This document shows positions 8,476 through 17,104 of a stretch of 64,000 bases of DNA, piece after piece. Source of the DNA: PALSA-693 sp963702305. GTDB lineage: Bacteria; Actinomycetota; Acidimicrobiia; Acidimicrobiales; Palsa-688. The notes under the pieces are model-generated. The model saw only the letters and a list, made by a program, of their open reading frames with translations, did no database searches and was not told the origin of the DNA. The stretch is taken from the NCBI GenBank assembly GCA_963702305.1, contig CAVPBX010000011.1, forward strand, positions 243,594-307,593, written 5' to 3'. The position numbers were made by a program, and so were the translations under genes. The stretch's first letter is position 1. Every line of letters starts with the position of its first letter.

Positions 8476-8878
8476 CGGCGCCCAAACGCGACCCGCTGGC
8501 GTCATTGAGGCCGCCGGCTACCTCGCCAAAGCCAACGAATTCCTACGAGCCGCCAAAGACTCGCTGGACCTGACCAACAACGCGGCCGCGGTCGGCAACG
8601 CCGTCCACGCGGGGATCCTCGCGGCTGACGCCATCTCCGCGGTCCGCTCCCGAGTGGTATGGCGGGGCGAGCATGCTCAGGCCGCCGCACATCTCGAAGG
8701 CGTTGGCAAGGACGGCAAGGAGGCGGCCCGGCACCTGCGGCGTCTGCTCCCGCTCAAGACCCGAGCCGAGTACGACCCCGCGCCGATGCGGCCGTCCGAT
8801 GCCCAAGCCGCGGTCCGGGCGGCCGAGCGGATGATGGTCCTCGCCCACCAAGCAATCATGTCGACACCCTCCGAGTAG
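8465..8878 (+). CDS. HEPN domain protein, candidate RNase toxin
   Basis: A 137-residue all-helical protein from the ATG at 8465, inside the end of the nucleotidyltransferase gene. It holds the HEPN pattern: an N-terminal helix (AAGYLAKANEFLRAAKDSLD), a hydrophobic core helix (VHAGILAADAISAVRSR) and the R-x6-H motif RVVWRGEH near residues 63-70, the proposed RNase site. Overlapping gene order with MNT is the hallmark of these toxin-antitoxin or abortive-infection modules. The family usually has about 130-140 residues, so this copy is full length. If the partner is truly frameshifted the module would be unbalanced, which argues for a sequencing error in the partner. Confidence 0.65.
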   Translation: MPRSGAQTRPAGVIEAAGYLAKANEFLRAAKDSLDLTNNAAAVGNAVHAGILAADAISAVRSRVVWRGEHAQAAAHLEGVGKDGKEAARHLRRLLPLKTRAEYDPAPMRPSDAQAAVRAAERMMVLAHQAIMSTPSE

Positions 8879-9192
8879 TACCTCGGCGTGACCAGAACGT
8901 GACCTAACGAAGGGTCACGAGGGGGAAATCGGGGTCTCTACCGGTCAAGCCGAAATAGGCCCGGAGCAGCACTTTCATCAATCACCGCAGGTCGTCGCAC
9001 CCCCCTCGGGCTCACTTTCAAGGCGACAGCACGGGTTCGAATCCCGTTGGGGGTGCTGGGTCCGGTGCTGGTCAGAGGCCCTTTTTGGCGCGGCTGGTCG
9101 ACCTGGGGGCCCGTCAGGACCAGCGCCGTAGACCACTACAGGCTGCGGCACGCCCTCTGCGGCACGCCCAGTTCTGAGCGGGTTGGGGGTTC
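8879..9192. other. intergenic end of the putative mobile element
   Basis: No gene is seen. It contains the tRNA-3'-end-like attachment candidate (8997-9056) and, beyond it, ordinary GC-rich spacer up to the exporter gene. Confidence 0.4.
8997..9056 (+). other. tRNA 3'-end-like sequence, candidate att site
   Basis: ACGGGTTCGAATCCCGT (9031-9047) is a perfect T-arm with a TTCGAAT loop. GGGGGTGC follows, and its complement GCACCCCC lies at 8997-9004. The whole is only 60 bases, with no D or anticodon arm, so it is not an intact tRNA. A T-arm plus acceptor end left at a boundary between accessory and chromosomal genes is what tRNA-targeting integrases leave behind. No integrase is visible here. 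Confidence 0.45.
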
Positions 9193-11334
9193 TCAGCGGT
9201 TGGCACCCACCGTCTCGGGGACTCGCCCGCCCGCCGGGGCGCTCAGCCGGCGGCCGGCGCCGAAGGGGAACCACCAACTCCCCCGCCCCATCAGCGTCAT
9301 CACCGCGGGGACGAGCACCAGGCGGATCACAGTGGCGTCGAAGGCGATGGCGAAGGCCAGCCCCAATCCGAGCACCTTGAGGGCAAAGACGTTGGAGACC
9401 ACGAACGAGCCGAACACCAACACCATGATCGCCCCCGCCGCGGTGATCAGGCGGGAGGTCGCCCGTACGCCCTCGACTACGGCGGCGCCGGGTGTGGCCC
9501 CCTCCTCCCACCGTTCCCTGATGGCGCTGACCAGGAACACCTCGTAGTCCATGGACAGCCCGAACACGATGGAGAAGACCATCACCGGGATCCACGGGGC
9601 GATGGGGGCGGCGGTGGTGCCCATCAGGCTGGCCCCCCAACCCCACTGGAAGGCGGCCACGATGACCCCGTAGGCGGCGGCCACCGACACCAAGTTGAGC
9701 AGCAATGCCTTGACCGGTACCAGCACCGAGCGGAGCATCACCACCAGCAGGAGCAGGGAAATGACCAGCACCGCTCCGACGAACAGGGGCAGGCGGTGCG
9801 AGGTATAGGTGGCGAAGTCGATGTTGCTGGCCGTCTCCCCACCCAGGTGGACCTGGTAGCCGGTCTCGGCCTGGAGCTGGGGCACCACGTCGTGGCGCAG
9901 GTGGCGCAGCAGGTTCTCGGTGGCCCGGTCGGCCGGACCGGTGGTGGGCACGGCGTCGAGGACAGCGACGGTGCCCGACGGCGACAGGGTGGCCGGGCCC
10001 ACGCTGGCCACGCCCGGCGTCTGCGCCAGCGCGGCTGTCAGCAAGGTGGTTCCTTGCGCCCGCAGGTTATTGCCTTCGGCAACGACCAGGATGGGACCCT
10101 CGGTGCCCGGCCCGAAGGCCTTGGCGGTGAGCTGGTAGGCGTCCCGGGTCGTCGAGCCCACCGGGTCGGTGTTGGCTCCGGCGGTGCCCAGGTGCAGGCG
10201 GGTGAAGGGCAGGGCCAGGAGCAAAGCGACCCCGAGGGCGCCGAGGGCCCAGCGGCCCGGCCGGTGGGTCACCATGGCGGCCCAGCGACCGGCCAGCGAG
10301 GGCTTGGTGGCGACTCGATGGGCGACCCGCCGCCGGCCCGTCAAGAACCGGGCGGTGCGGCGCAGGCGGCCGGGGGTGGTGCGGGGATCGAGGCGGGTGC
10401 CGAGCAGGGCAATAATTGCCGGGAGCAACGTGATCGCCGCGGCCACCGACAGGCCCACGCCGAGGGCGATGCCGACAGCTAAGCCGGTGAAGGTGGCCAT
10501 GCCGATCAAGCTCATGCCGAGCGACGACACCATGACGGTGGCGCCGGCGAGCACCACGGCCCGGCCGCCTTTGGCCACCGCCTCGACCACCGCGTCGTGG
10601 CCGCCCTTGCCGGCGGACCGGGCGGTGCGGTAGCGGGTGAGGATGAGCAGCGTGTAGTCGATCCCCACGCCGATGGCGATCATGGCCACCACCTGGTTGG
10701 TGAAGTTGGCCATGCCGACGAGGTGGGACAGGACGAGGACGCCGGGAATGGCGACGCCGATCCCGGCCAGGGCGATGAGGACGGGCAGGCCGGCGGCGAT
10801 GAGGGAGCCGAAGGTGAGGACCAGCACGACGAGGGCGCCGAGGATGCCGATGACCTCGCTGGAGGGGACGCTGCCGTTGGTGAAGGAGTCACCGCTGAAG
10901 GCCACGTCGACGCCCTGGTGCTCCAGGCTCTTGGCCTTGTTTTGCAGGGCCGAGGCCGTCTCGCTGTTTTGGTGCTGCGTCGTCAACGAGAACGCCGCCC
11001 GGCCGATCCCGGTCCCGTTAGGGGCCAGGTCGAGGGCCCCAACCTTGGTCACTCCGGGGACGGGGGCGGCGTCGGCCAGCCAGGTGTCGATCTCGGCCCG
11101 GTGGGCGGGGACGCTGGTGAACACGACGCTGTCCTGCTCGTCGTTCTGCTGGGGCATGTTGCGGGCCAGGACGTCGTAGGCCTTCTGCGAGTCGGTGCCC
11201 GGCAGCCGGTCGGTCGTCAGCCACTTACCGCCGGCGGCCTCGCCCAGGCCGATGACAGCGACGAGGAGGACCACCCAGGCGAGGAACACTCGTTTGCGGT
11301 GTCGGAAGCATGCGGAGGCGAGGGAAGCGAGCAT
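9193..11334 (-). CDS. MmpL/RND-family membrane exporter
   Basis: A 713-residue MMPL-type transporter of the RND superfamily, complete by length. An N-terminal helix (VFLAWVVLLVAVIGLGEAAG) and an extracytoplasmic loop are followed by a block of helices from residue 160 to 320. A second copy of this arrangement begins near residue 375 (WALGALGVALLLALPF), giving the usual duplicated 12-helix plan. IGVGIDYTLLILTRYR and VFGLSMDYEVFLVSAIRERW are the paired signature segments with Asp in the proton-relay helix. Such proteins export lipids or hydrophobic compounds using the proton gradient. The gene is divergent from a NarL-type two-component system that could regulate it. The substrate is unknown. 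Confidence 0.88.
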   Translation of the reverse strand: MLASLASACFRHRKRVFLAWVVLLVAVIGLGEAAGGKWLTTDRLPGTDSQKAYDVLARNMPQQNDEQDSVVFTSVPAHRAEIDTWLADAAPVPGVTKVGALDLAPNGTGIGRAAFSLTTQHQNSETASALQNKAKSLEHQGVDVAFSGDSFTNGSVPSSEVIGILGALVVLVLTFGSLIAAGLPVLIALAGIGVAIPGVLVLSHLVGMANFTNQVVAMIAIGVGIDYTLLILTRYRTARSAGKGGHDAVVEAVAKGGRAVVLAGATVMVSSLGMSLIGMATFTGLAVGIALGVGLSVAAAITLLPAIIALLGTRLDPRTTPGRLRRTARFLTGRRRVAHRVATKPSLAGRWAAMVTHRPGRWALGALGVALLLALPFTRLHLGTAGANTDPVGSTTRDAYQLTAKAFGPGTEGPILVVAEGNNLRAQGTTLLTAALAQTPGVASVGPATLSPSGTVAVLDAVPTTGPADRATENLLRHLRHDVVPQLQAETGYQVHLGGETASNIDFATYTSHRLPLFVGAVLVISLLLLVVMLRSVLVPVKALLLNLVSVAAAYGVIVAAFQWGWGASLMGTTAAPIAPWIPVMVFSIVFGLSMDYEVFLVSAIRERWEEGATPGAAVVEGVRATSRLITAAGAIMVLVFGSFVVSNVFALKVLGLGLAFAIAFDATVIRLVLVPAVMTLMGRGSWWFPFGAGRRLSAPAGGRVPETVGANR

Positions 11335-11682
11335 GCTTGCTGTTTTAGGACGGGGGCCCGGCCGGGGAAATGGGGCGGTCCCCTGAATCGCCCTAGGGGT
11401 TACCCCTACCTTCCCTGAGGGGTCAAGCCTCGCCGGCGGCGATCAGTCGATGAGTGCCTGATGGACGAGCTGGTGCAGCTGGGGCCGGATCGGGTGAGTG
11501 CTCGACGGCAGCAGCTGGGTCATGAACAGCACCGTCAGAACCTGGCCGGCATCGCACTGGAGATGTTCGTGAGCGGTCCCGTGGTCGCTGCACTGGTGGG
11601 CCGCTAAAGGTAGGGAAAACCCCAGGCTCGCTCCGGTGCGTAGACCCATTGTCGCCAGCAGCAACCGTCCGTATGGTGAAGC
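11335..11682. other. divergent regulatory region between exporter and kinase genes
   Basis: About 350 bases separate the divergent starts. The most notable element is the palindrome at 11394-11408. TATGGT at 11672-11677 could be a -10 box five bases before the kinase GTG. Long antisense frames cross the region but have no gene-like features. Confidence 0.35.
11394..11408. promoter_or_regulatory. perfect palindrome TAGGGGTTACCCCTA, candidate operator
   Basis: Seven-base arms around one base, located between the divergent MmpL and kinase genes. TACCCCT fits the loose NarL-type heptamer TACYYMT, so the neighbouring NarL-family regulator is a candidate binder. This is inference from position and form. 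Confidence 0.35.
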
Positions 11683-12768
11683 GTGATGGATACCGACGAC
11701 CACCCGCAGCTGGCCCGATGGGGCGGCGCCCTCCGCCTGCAGGCGCAGCTGGCGGGCGCCCTCGGGACGCTGATGCTGGTCATCTGGATCTTCAGCGGCC
11801 ACGGGTACTTCTGGCCCCGCTGGGTATGGATGGCCCTGGCCATCCCCCTCAGCCTCCAGGCCGGCATCCGCTGGGCTATCCGCACCACCCGGGGCCGGCG
11901 GCTGGCGCTGCGCATCCACGAGGTGGTGGCCGGCGTGATCGGGGCGCTCCAGATCGTCATCTGGACGTTTTCGGGGTTCGGCCTCTTCTGGCCGATCTGG
12001 CCCATCCTGGCGCTGTCGATCACCGTCATCGCCCACGCCTGGATGAGCCACGGTGCCGACGGCCTGCGAGAACGGCAGCTGCAGGAGCGGGTCAACGTGC
12101 TCACCCGCACCCGCACCGGAGCGCTGGACACCCAGGCCGCCGAGCTGCGACGCATCGAGCGGGACCTGCACGACGGCGCCCAGGCCCGCATGGTGTCGCT
12201 GGGCATGAGCCTGGGCATGGCCGAGGAACTGGTGCGCGGCGACCCCGCACAGCGTGATCCCGACAAGGTCGCCGCCCTGCTGGCCGAGGCCCGCAATACC
12301 ACCATGGCCGCCCTCGACGACATGCGCACCGTGATGCGGGGCATCCAGCCGCCCGTGCTCGTCGATCGGGGCCTCGTCGGGGCCGTCGAAGCCCTGGCCC
12401 TCGACTTGGTGGTGCCCGTCGCCGTGCGGGCCGACCTGGCCGGCCGGCCCCCGGCGCCGGTCGAATCGGCCGTGTACTTCGCGGTGGCCGAGTGCCTGGC
12501 CAACGTGGTCAAGCACTCCGGCGCCACCACCGCCTGGGTGATCCTGGTCCACGACCACGGCACCCTCGCCGTCGTCGTGGGTGACGACGGCTCCGGCGGC
12601 GCCCTCATCGAGCGGGGAACGGGTTTGGTCGGCGTCGCCCGACGCCTCGAGGCGTTCGATGGCACCATGGCGGTCGAGAGCCCCCCGGGCGGGCCGACGT
12701 CGATCACCTTGGAGGTTCCTTGCGAGTTGTCGTCGCCGAAGACCATGCCCTCCTCCGAGACGGGCTGA
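11683..12768 (+). CDS. NarL-type sensor histidine kinase
   Basis: A 361-residue sensor starting at GTG (an ATG follows directly). Four hydrophobic helices in two similar pairs occupy residues 22-120 (LVIWIFSG and IVIWTFSG repeat in each pair), with almost no extracytoplasmic loop. The HisKA_3 dimerisation helix has RRIERDLHDGAQARM with phospho-acceptor His163. The ATP-binding domain shows an N box (AECLANVVKHSGATTA) and a glycine-rich GTGLVGVARRL. The absence of a sensor loop suggests detection of a membrane or lipid-soluble signal, perhaps cell-envelope stress. It overlaps the response regulator gene by 49 bases and is divergent from the exporter. Confidence 0.88.
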   Translation: MMDTDDHPQLARWGGALRLQAQLAGALGTLMLVIWIFSGHGYFWPRWVWMALAIPLSLQAGIRWAIRTTRGRRLALRIHEVVAGVIGALQIVIWTFSGFGLFWPIWPILALSITVIAHAWMSHGADGLRERQLQERVNVLTRTRTGALDTQAAELRRIERDLHDGAQARMVSLGMSLGMAEELVRGDPAQRDPDKVAALLAEARNTTMAALDDMRTVMRGIQPPVLVDRGLVGAVEALALDLVVPVAVRADLAGRPPAPVESAVYFAVAECLANVVKHSGATTAWVILVHDHGTLAVVVGDDGSGGALIERGTGLVGVARRLEAFDGTMAVESPPGGPTSITLEVPCELSSPKTMPSSETG

Positions 12769-13370
12769 CCCGCCTGCTGGAGGCCCACGGCTTCGCGGTG
12801 GTAGGCGCGGTCGGCGACGCGGTCGCGCTGGCGGAGGTCGTCGACCACGGTAACCCCGACATCGCCATCGTGGACGTGCGGATGCCGCCCACCTTCACCA
12901 ACGAGGGCTTGGTCGCTGCCATCGAGGCGCGCCGGCGCCGGCCGGGGATGCCGGTGCTGGTTCTCAGCCAGTATGTCGAGCAGCTCTACGCCCGGGAGCT
13001 GTTCAGCTCCGGCCACGGCGGCATTGGCTACCTGCTCAAGGACCGGGTCACCGAGGTGCGCACCTTCGTCGACGCGGTGGAGGCGGTAGCCGCCGGCGGC
13101 ACCGTGCTCGATCCCCAGGTGGTCTCGGCGCTGGTGTCCAAGGCCGACCGGGAGGGCCCCGTCGCCCGCCTCACCCCCCGGGAGCGCGAAGTCCTGGCGA
13201 TGATGGCCGAGGGACGCTCGAACCTGGCGATCGCCACCGCCATGGTGGTGTCGGAGAAGGCGGTGGGCAACCACATCAGCAACATCTTCCTCAAGCTCGA
13301 CCTGCCCATGGCCCCCGATGACAACCGCCGGGTCCTTGCCGTGCTCAAGTATCTCCAGGACCGAAGCTGA
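12720..13370 (+). CDS. NarL/LuxR-type response regulator
   Basis: Starts at TTG inside the kinase gene, preceded by GGAGG, and encodes 216 residues. The receiver domain shows AEDH near residues 6-9 and the phospho-acceptor Asp52 in IAIVDVRMPP. The conserved Lys is in GYLLKDR. The C-terminal LuxR-type helix-turn-helix has LTPREREVLAMMAEGRSN followed by AMVVSEKAVGNHISNIFLKL. This is the cognate partner of the overlapping kinase. A plausible target is the palindromic site before the divergent exporter. Confidence 0.9.
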   Translation: MRVVVAEDHALLRDGLTRLLEAHGFAVVGAVGDAVALAEVVDHGNPDIAIVDVRMPPTFTNEGLVAAIEARRRRPGMPVLVLSQYVEQLYARELFSSGHGGIGYLLKDRVTEVRTFVDAVEAVAAGGTVLDPQVVSALVSKADREGPVARLTPREREVLAMMAEGRSNLAIATAMVVSEKAVGNHISNIFLKLDLPMAPDDNRRVLAVLKYLQDRS

Positions 13371-13511
13371 ACATCCCTCGTCCGTACCAGTCGTGGGCGT
13401 CGCGCACTCCGGGCAGGGCGGGTCTGGTCGCCTCGAACTGCCGGTGTGGGTCTTGCTGGAAGCAGTTGAACACAGGCCCATGTCCAGGATGTCATCGCCA
13501 TTTTCCGCCGG

Positions 13512-14216
13512 CTAACGATTGGCGAGGTGCTGTTGGGCGTAGCTGATCGCCTGGTCGCGGGATTGGGAGCCGGTCTTGGCAAAGATGCGGTTGACGTGGG
13601 TTTTGATGGTGTGCCGGCTGATGTAGAGGGCATCGGCGATCTGGGTATTGGTGAGCCCTTGGGCGATGAGGAGGAGGACTTCGGCCTCCCGGCCGGTGAG
13701 ACCGTCGGGCAGAGGTCGGGGCCAGGTGGGCGATGGCATCTCCGGTGGCGTTTCGTTCGACGAGGTGGGACTGGTGTTGGCGAGGGCGTGGAGGAGGGTG
13801 TCCTGCACCGAGCGGTCGAAGACGGATTGGCCCGCGACGGCGGCGTGGAGCGCCCGGGCGATATCGGCGCGGCCGGCGTCTTTGGTGAGGTAGCTGCGGG
13901 CCCCGGCGCGCAAAGCGGCCAGGATCGTGGTGTCGTCGGCGTAGGTGGTGAGCACGATGATGGCCACGTCGGGGTGGTTGGCGGTAAGCCGGCTGGTGAC
14001 TTGGATGCCGTCGAGGACGGGCATGTGGAGGTCGATCAGGGCAGCGTCGGGATGATGCTCGTCGATGAGGGCGAGGGCTTGGGCGCCGTCGGCGGCGGCG
14101 CCGACAACGGTCACGTCGGGGAGGAGGTCGAGCATGGTGACGAGTCCTTCGCGCACCACGGTCTGGTCGTCGGCGATGACCACCCGGAGCGGCTGGTCGC
14201 GGTGGTGGTCGGTCAT
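13512..14216 (-). CDS. NarL/LuxR-type response regulator (second system)
   Basis: A 234-residue regulator with receiver residues ADDQ (15-18) and phospho-acceptor Asp62 in AALIDLHMPVLDG, the conserved Lys in SYLTKDAG, and a C-terminal LuxR HTH (LTGREAEVLLLIAQGLTNTQ then ISRHTIKTHVNRIFAKTG). It overlaps the upstream kinase gene by four bases (ATGA type), so the two are translationally coupled. It is not close to the regulator at 12720; the two systems face each other across a 140-base gap. Confidence 0.9.
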   Translation of the reverse strand: MTDHHRDQPLRVVIADDQTVVREGLVTMLDLLPDVTVVGAAADGAQALALIDEHHPDAALIDLHMPVLDGIQVTSRLTANHPDVAIIVLTTYADDTTILAALRAGARSYLTKDAGRADIARALHAAVAGQSVFDRSVQDTLLHALANTSPTSSNETPPEMPSPTWPRPLPDGLTGREAEVLLLIAQGLTNTQIADALYISRHTIKTHVNRIFAKTGSQSRDQAISYAQQHLANR

Positions 14217-15350
14217 GCGGGGACTTGGGCTTCGACCGTCCAGCAGTTTCCAGCGGGTCCGGCGGTGAGGCTGCCGCCGATGAGTAAGAGACGTTCGCGC
14301 ATGCCGGCCAGACCGTATCCACCGTTGAGACCTTCGGAGCTGGTCGAGTGGCGACGAGCGTTGAGATCGTTGCGGACGGTCATGGTGGTCTGTCCCGGAC
14401 CGTAGTGCAGGGTCACGACGACCGCCGCGGTGTGGGCGTGCTTGGCGGTGTTGGTGAGGGCTTCGCTGGCGGTGCGGATGAGCGCCAGGTTGGCGTCCGC
14501 GGCGAGGGGCCGGGGGTTGCCACTGACGATCAGCTCGACCGGGGTGTGATGTTGGTGTTGGTGGCTTTCGGCCAGGTTGGCCAGGCTGTGCGGTAAGGGC
14601 GGGATGTCGGCCCGGAGCGCGTGGATGGCCTGTCGGCTCTCTTGGAGGCCAGTGCCAGCCAAGCGGCGAGCCTGGTCCACGAGGCGGGCGGCGCGTTCAA
14701 CGTCGCCGGTGTCGGTCAAGATGGCGTGGACGGTCGCGAGTTGGATGCCGAGCGCCCCGAGGGTGTGGGCGAGCAGATCATGAATTTCCGCGGGCCATGC
14801 GACTGCGTTCGTCGAGGGTGGCGGCGCGTTGCTGTTCGCTTCGGGTTTGTAGGGCTTGGGCGGCCAGCGCGGCTCCTTGGGCGCGTTGGATCCGGGCGTC
14901 ACGACGGTTCCGGCCGACCAGGAGTCCGACGATCACCAGCAGCGGCCAGCCCAGATCGGTGCGGGCCGAGAATCCGAACAGCAGGGCGCTGATCTCGATG
15001 GCCAGGACGCCAATCGTGCCGATGGCGACAGCGGGGCCGGTGTCGAGTTCGCTGCCAGCGGCGACGGCCGCAACGAAGGCGAAGGCCACCCCTGTTTGCT
15101 CGCCGCCGAGATCGCTGAGCAGCCCGCTCGCGGCGGCCATCAAACCGAGCACCGCGGTGAGCCCCCATCCGGGTAGCTGATGTCCGAAACGCGGGGCCGC
15201 GTCGATGGCCGCCCACAAACCCAGGAGCACCCCGATCGTCACCAGCCCGGCCACCACCACGCGGTGGTGGGGGACGTGGCCGTGGAACGCGCCGGCTGCG
15301 ACGACCGCGAACGCCACCGCCCGTGCCAGCCACATGGCGGCTCTCAGCAT
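14213..15350 (-). CDS. NarL-type sensor histidine kinase, split by a frameshift
   Basis: The N-terminal part (from ATG 15350) has about six hydrophobic helices (for instance VVVAGLVTIGVLLGLWAAID and LTAVLGLMAAASGLLSDLGG), then a coiled segment ending TLDERSRMAR. The C-terminal part, in another frame, begins EIHDLLAHTLGALGIQLATV, the HisKA_3 box, and continues into a normal ATPase domain (ALTNTAKHAHTAAVV, GGYGLAGMRERL). The usual junction is RMAREIHD, so one extra G near 14790 (within the run reading CGCGGAAATT on the minus strand) disrupts the gene. Corrected length is about 378 residues. It is coupled to the response regulator downstream and to a membrane protein gene upstream. A sequencing indel is likelier than a natural pseudogene. 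Confidence 0.8.
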
Positions 15351-15351
15351 C

Positions 15352-16056
15352 TCATCGCCGGCGCCGGCGGCCCTCGAGCCAATCAGCGATCATACGAAGC
15401 ACAGTCTGCATCCCGACGGCGCCGACAACGCCATCGCCGTCGAGGGGATCCTGTCCGGGCGTAACGCGGACGGGCCGGCCGGGCTGCAATCGGCTAGGCC
15501 CCTCCCGACCGGAAGGGACCCGGTTGGCACCAGAGTGCGTGGGGCCCGATCGGAAGAGTCCGGCCAGAAAGGCGGAGCCGTCCTTCTCGGCGGCGAAGGG
15601 GACGCCGGCCCCGAGGGCCCGCGTCCCGATGACGACAGCCTGAGCCAGCCGATTGATGCCCAGGACCAACAGGATCGGCGACGTACCCGCCGCCACATGA
15701 GCGCCAACCCCCACCGCCACTAGGTCGAGCCCGCCGTGTGACGCCACCAGCGCAATCCACAGCCACAGGCTGCGGCCGGGCATCTGGCCCCACAGCGCTC
15801 CGTCGCGTGCCTCCAACCGCATCAGTGCGCCCTGGCCCAGCCCGATAAGCGCGGCGATGACCGCCTCCACGACGATGAGGGCGATGTCGGCCGGGCCAGG
15901 GTGACTGCCGGTCTTGCCCAGGTCGACTGCACCGACGATCGCCAGGATGAGCGGCAGGACGATGAGACGCTTGCCTCGCACGGGTTCGCCCAGCAGCTGG
16001 CGGCCGATCACGTACCCGACGATGACGACCACCGCGACGACGCTGAGGATGCTCAC
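15352..16056 (-). CDS. multi-pass membrane protein upstream of the second kinase
   Basis: I place the start at the GTG at 16056, which has GGAAGGAG upstream; longer in-frame starts have none. The protein has 234 residues and about five membrane helices (SILSVVAVVVIVGYVIG, LIVLPLILAIVGAVDLG, IALIVVEAVIAALIGLGQGA, WLWIALVASHGGLDLVAVGV, ILLVLGINRLAQAVVIG), followed by a soluble basic tail. It resembles DUF1453/CcdC-like membrane proteins, but that is a guess. Its TGA is one base before the kinase ATG, so it likely forms an operon with the kinase and regulator. Confidence 0.7.
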   Translation of the reverse strand: MSILSVVAVVVIVGYVIGRQLLGEPVRGKRLIVLPLILAIVGAVDLGKTGSHPGPADIALIVVEAVIAALIGLGQGALMRLEARDGALWGQMPGRSLWLWIALVASHGGLDLVAVGVGAHVAAGTSPILLVLGINRLAQAVVIGTRALGAGVPFAAEKDGSAFLAGLFRSGPTHSGANRVPSGREGPSRLQPGRPVRVTPGQDPLDGDGVVGAVGMQTVLRMIADWLEGRRRRR

Positions 16057-16278
16057 GACCGTTGCTCCTTCCGACCCGACCGCGCGGCCGGCCCGTCGCA
16101 TCAACGTATGAGCATGGTCCCGGGAGGGCGTCAGCCCCCGGGTTGATTGCCGGTACCAGATTCGGGTTGACACCCGGGCGAATCTCCTACCGCTTATCAA
16201 CCCGCCAGGGCGACGACAGCGCGCCCACCACCCCTGAGAATCGCAGGCAACACGTCCCGCTATCTCTTGGAGATCCCC

Positions 16279-16827
16279 GTGCAACAAGCCCTCGTCATCG
16301 ACGCCGTCGTCCTGCTCGCGGTTCTCGAAGCCGACATCGGGCGCCACCGCAAAATCGGCAAGTTCCGGATCCTGCGCCCCCTCCTGCTGGCCGGCGCCAT
16401 CGTCCCCATCTATCTCAAAGGCGTGACGACCACCGGCACCGGCCTCACCCTCGAATTGGCGCTCGCCGCCGCCGGCATCCTGCTGGGCTTGGCCGCCGTG
16501 GGGCTCATGACGGTCTATCGAAGCCCCAAAACCGGCAAGCCGGTCAGCCGAGCCGGATGGGGCTACGCCGGGCTCTGGACGCTGGTGATCGGCGCCCGCG
16601 CCCTGTTCTCCTACGGCTCCACCAACTGGTTCGGCCCCCGGGTCGGGCGCTGGATGGCCCGACAGGCTGTCACCACTGCGGCGCTCACCGATGCCCTTCT
16701 CTTCATGGCCGTCGCCATGCTCCTGACCCGCACCCTCGGCATGCTCGTGCGGGCCCAGGCGATCCGATCCGGCCGGTCGGACGACATCGACCAGATCCGT
16801 CGAATGCGCGCGCCAAGCGCCCGCTAG
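16279..16827 (+). CDS. multi-pass membrane protein, divergent from the kinase operon
   Basis: I choose the GTG at 16279 because TTGGAGA lies just upstream; a TTG 12 bases earlier is the alternative. The 182-residue product has about five hydrophobic helices, including ALVIDAVVLLAVLEADIG, LLLAGAIVPIYLKGV and LALAAAGILLGLAAVGLMTV, and a charged C-terminus. The general layout (short helices, loops with RSPKTGKP) resembles the neighbouring 15352-16056 protein, so the two may be distant paralogues. No function is assigned. Confidence 0.65.
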   Translation: MQQALVIDAVVLLAVLEADIGRHRKIGKFRILRPLLLAGAIVPIYLKGVTTTGTGLTLELALAAAGILLGLAAVGLMTVYRSPKTGKPVSRAGWGYAGLWTLVIGARALFSYGSTNWFGPRVGRWMARQAVTTAALTDALLFMAVAMLLTRTLGMLVRAQAIRSGRSDDIDQIRRMRAPSAR

Positions 16828-16839
16828 GCGATGGATGCA

Positions 16840-16878
16840 GGTCCGGTCCCAGGGAGGGGGGCTCCCAGGAGCCGGACC
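16840..16878 (+). terminator. hairpin after the membrane protein gene
   Basis: GGTCCGG (16840-16846) pairs with CCGGACC (16872-16878), with inner GGGAG/CTCCC arms. No T-run follows, as is common in GC-rich actinobacteria. Confidence 0.4.
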
Positions 16879-17104
16879 CGCAAGCGCGTCCCGGGAAGGC
16901 CCTGGCGCCGCTTTCCACCAGGATACCGGCTCGCCGGCGGCTCCCGCAAGGTAATCGCTTGCTATTTTGGGAGCCGGCCGATTACGGTAAAGCCGCCCGC
17001 AAGTGGGGGGGCGTCAATACCGGAGGTCGGGTCCGTGCGAAGGTCGGCCGGAGCCGATGTTCTCGGGTTTGGCTAAACGCGACGACAGAGGGAGGGGAAC
17101 CGTG

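Noticed and set aside
8997..9056. Intact tRNA gene
   Set aside because: Only 60 bases, with no D-arm or anticodon arm; only the T-arm and acceptor-like ends are present.
10597..11418. 273-residue plus-strand frame opposite the MmpL gene
   Set aside because: Same artefact; overlaps a clearly conserved transporter.
11604..13481. Long open frame on the minus strand across the kinase/regulator genes
   Set aside because: Mirror of the GC-rich codon pattern of real plus-strand genes; no domain, biased composition and no start signal.
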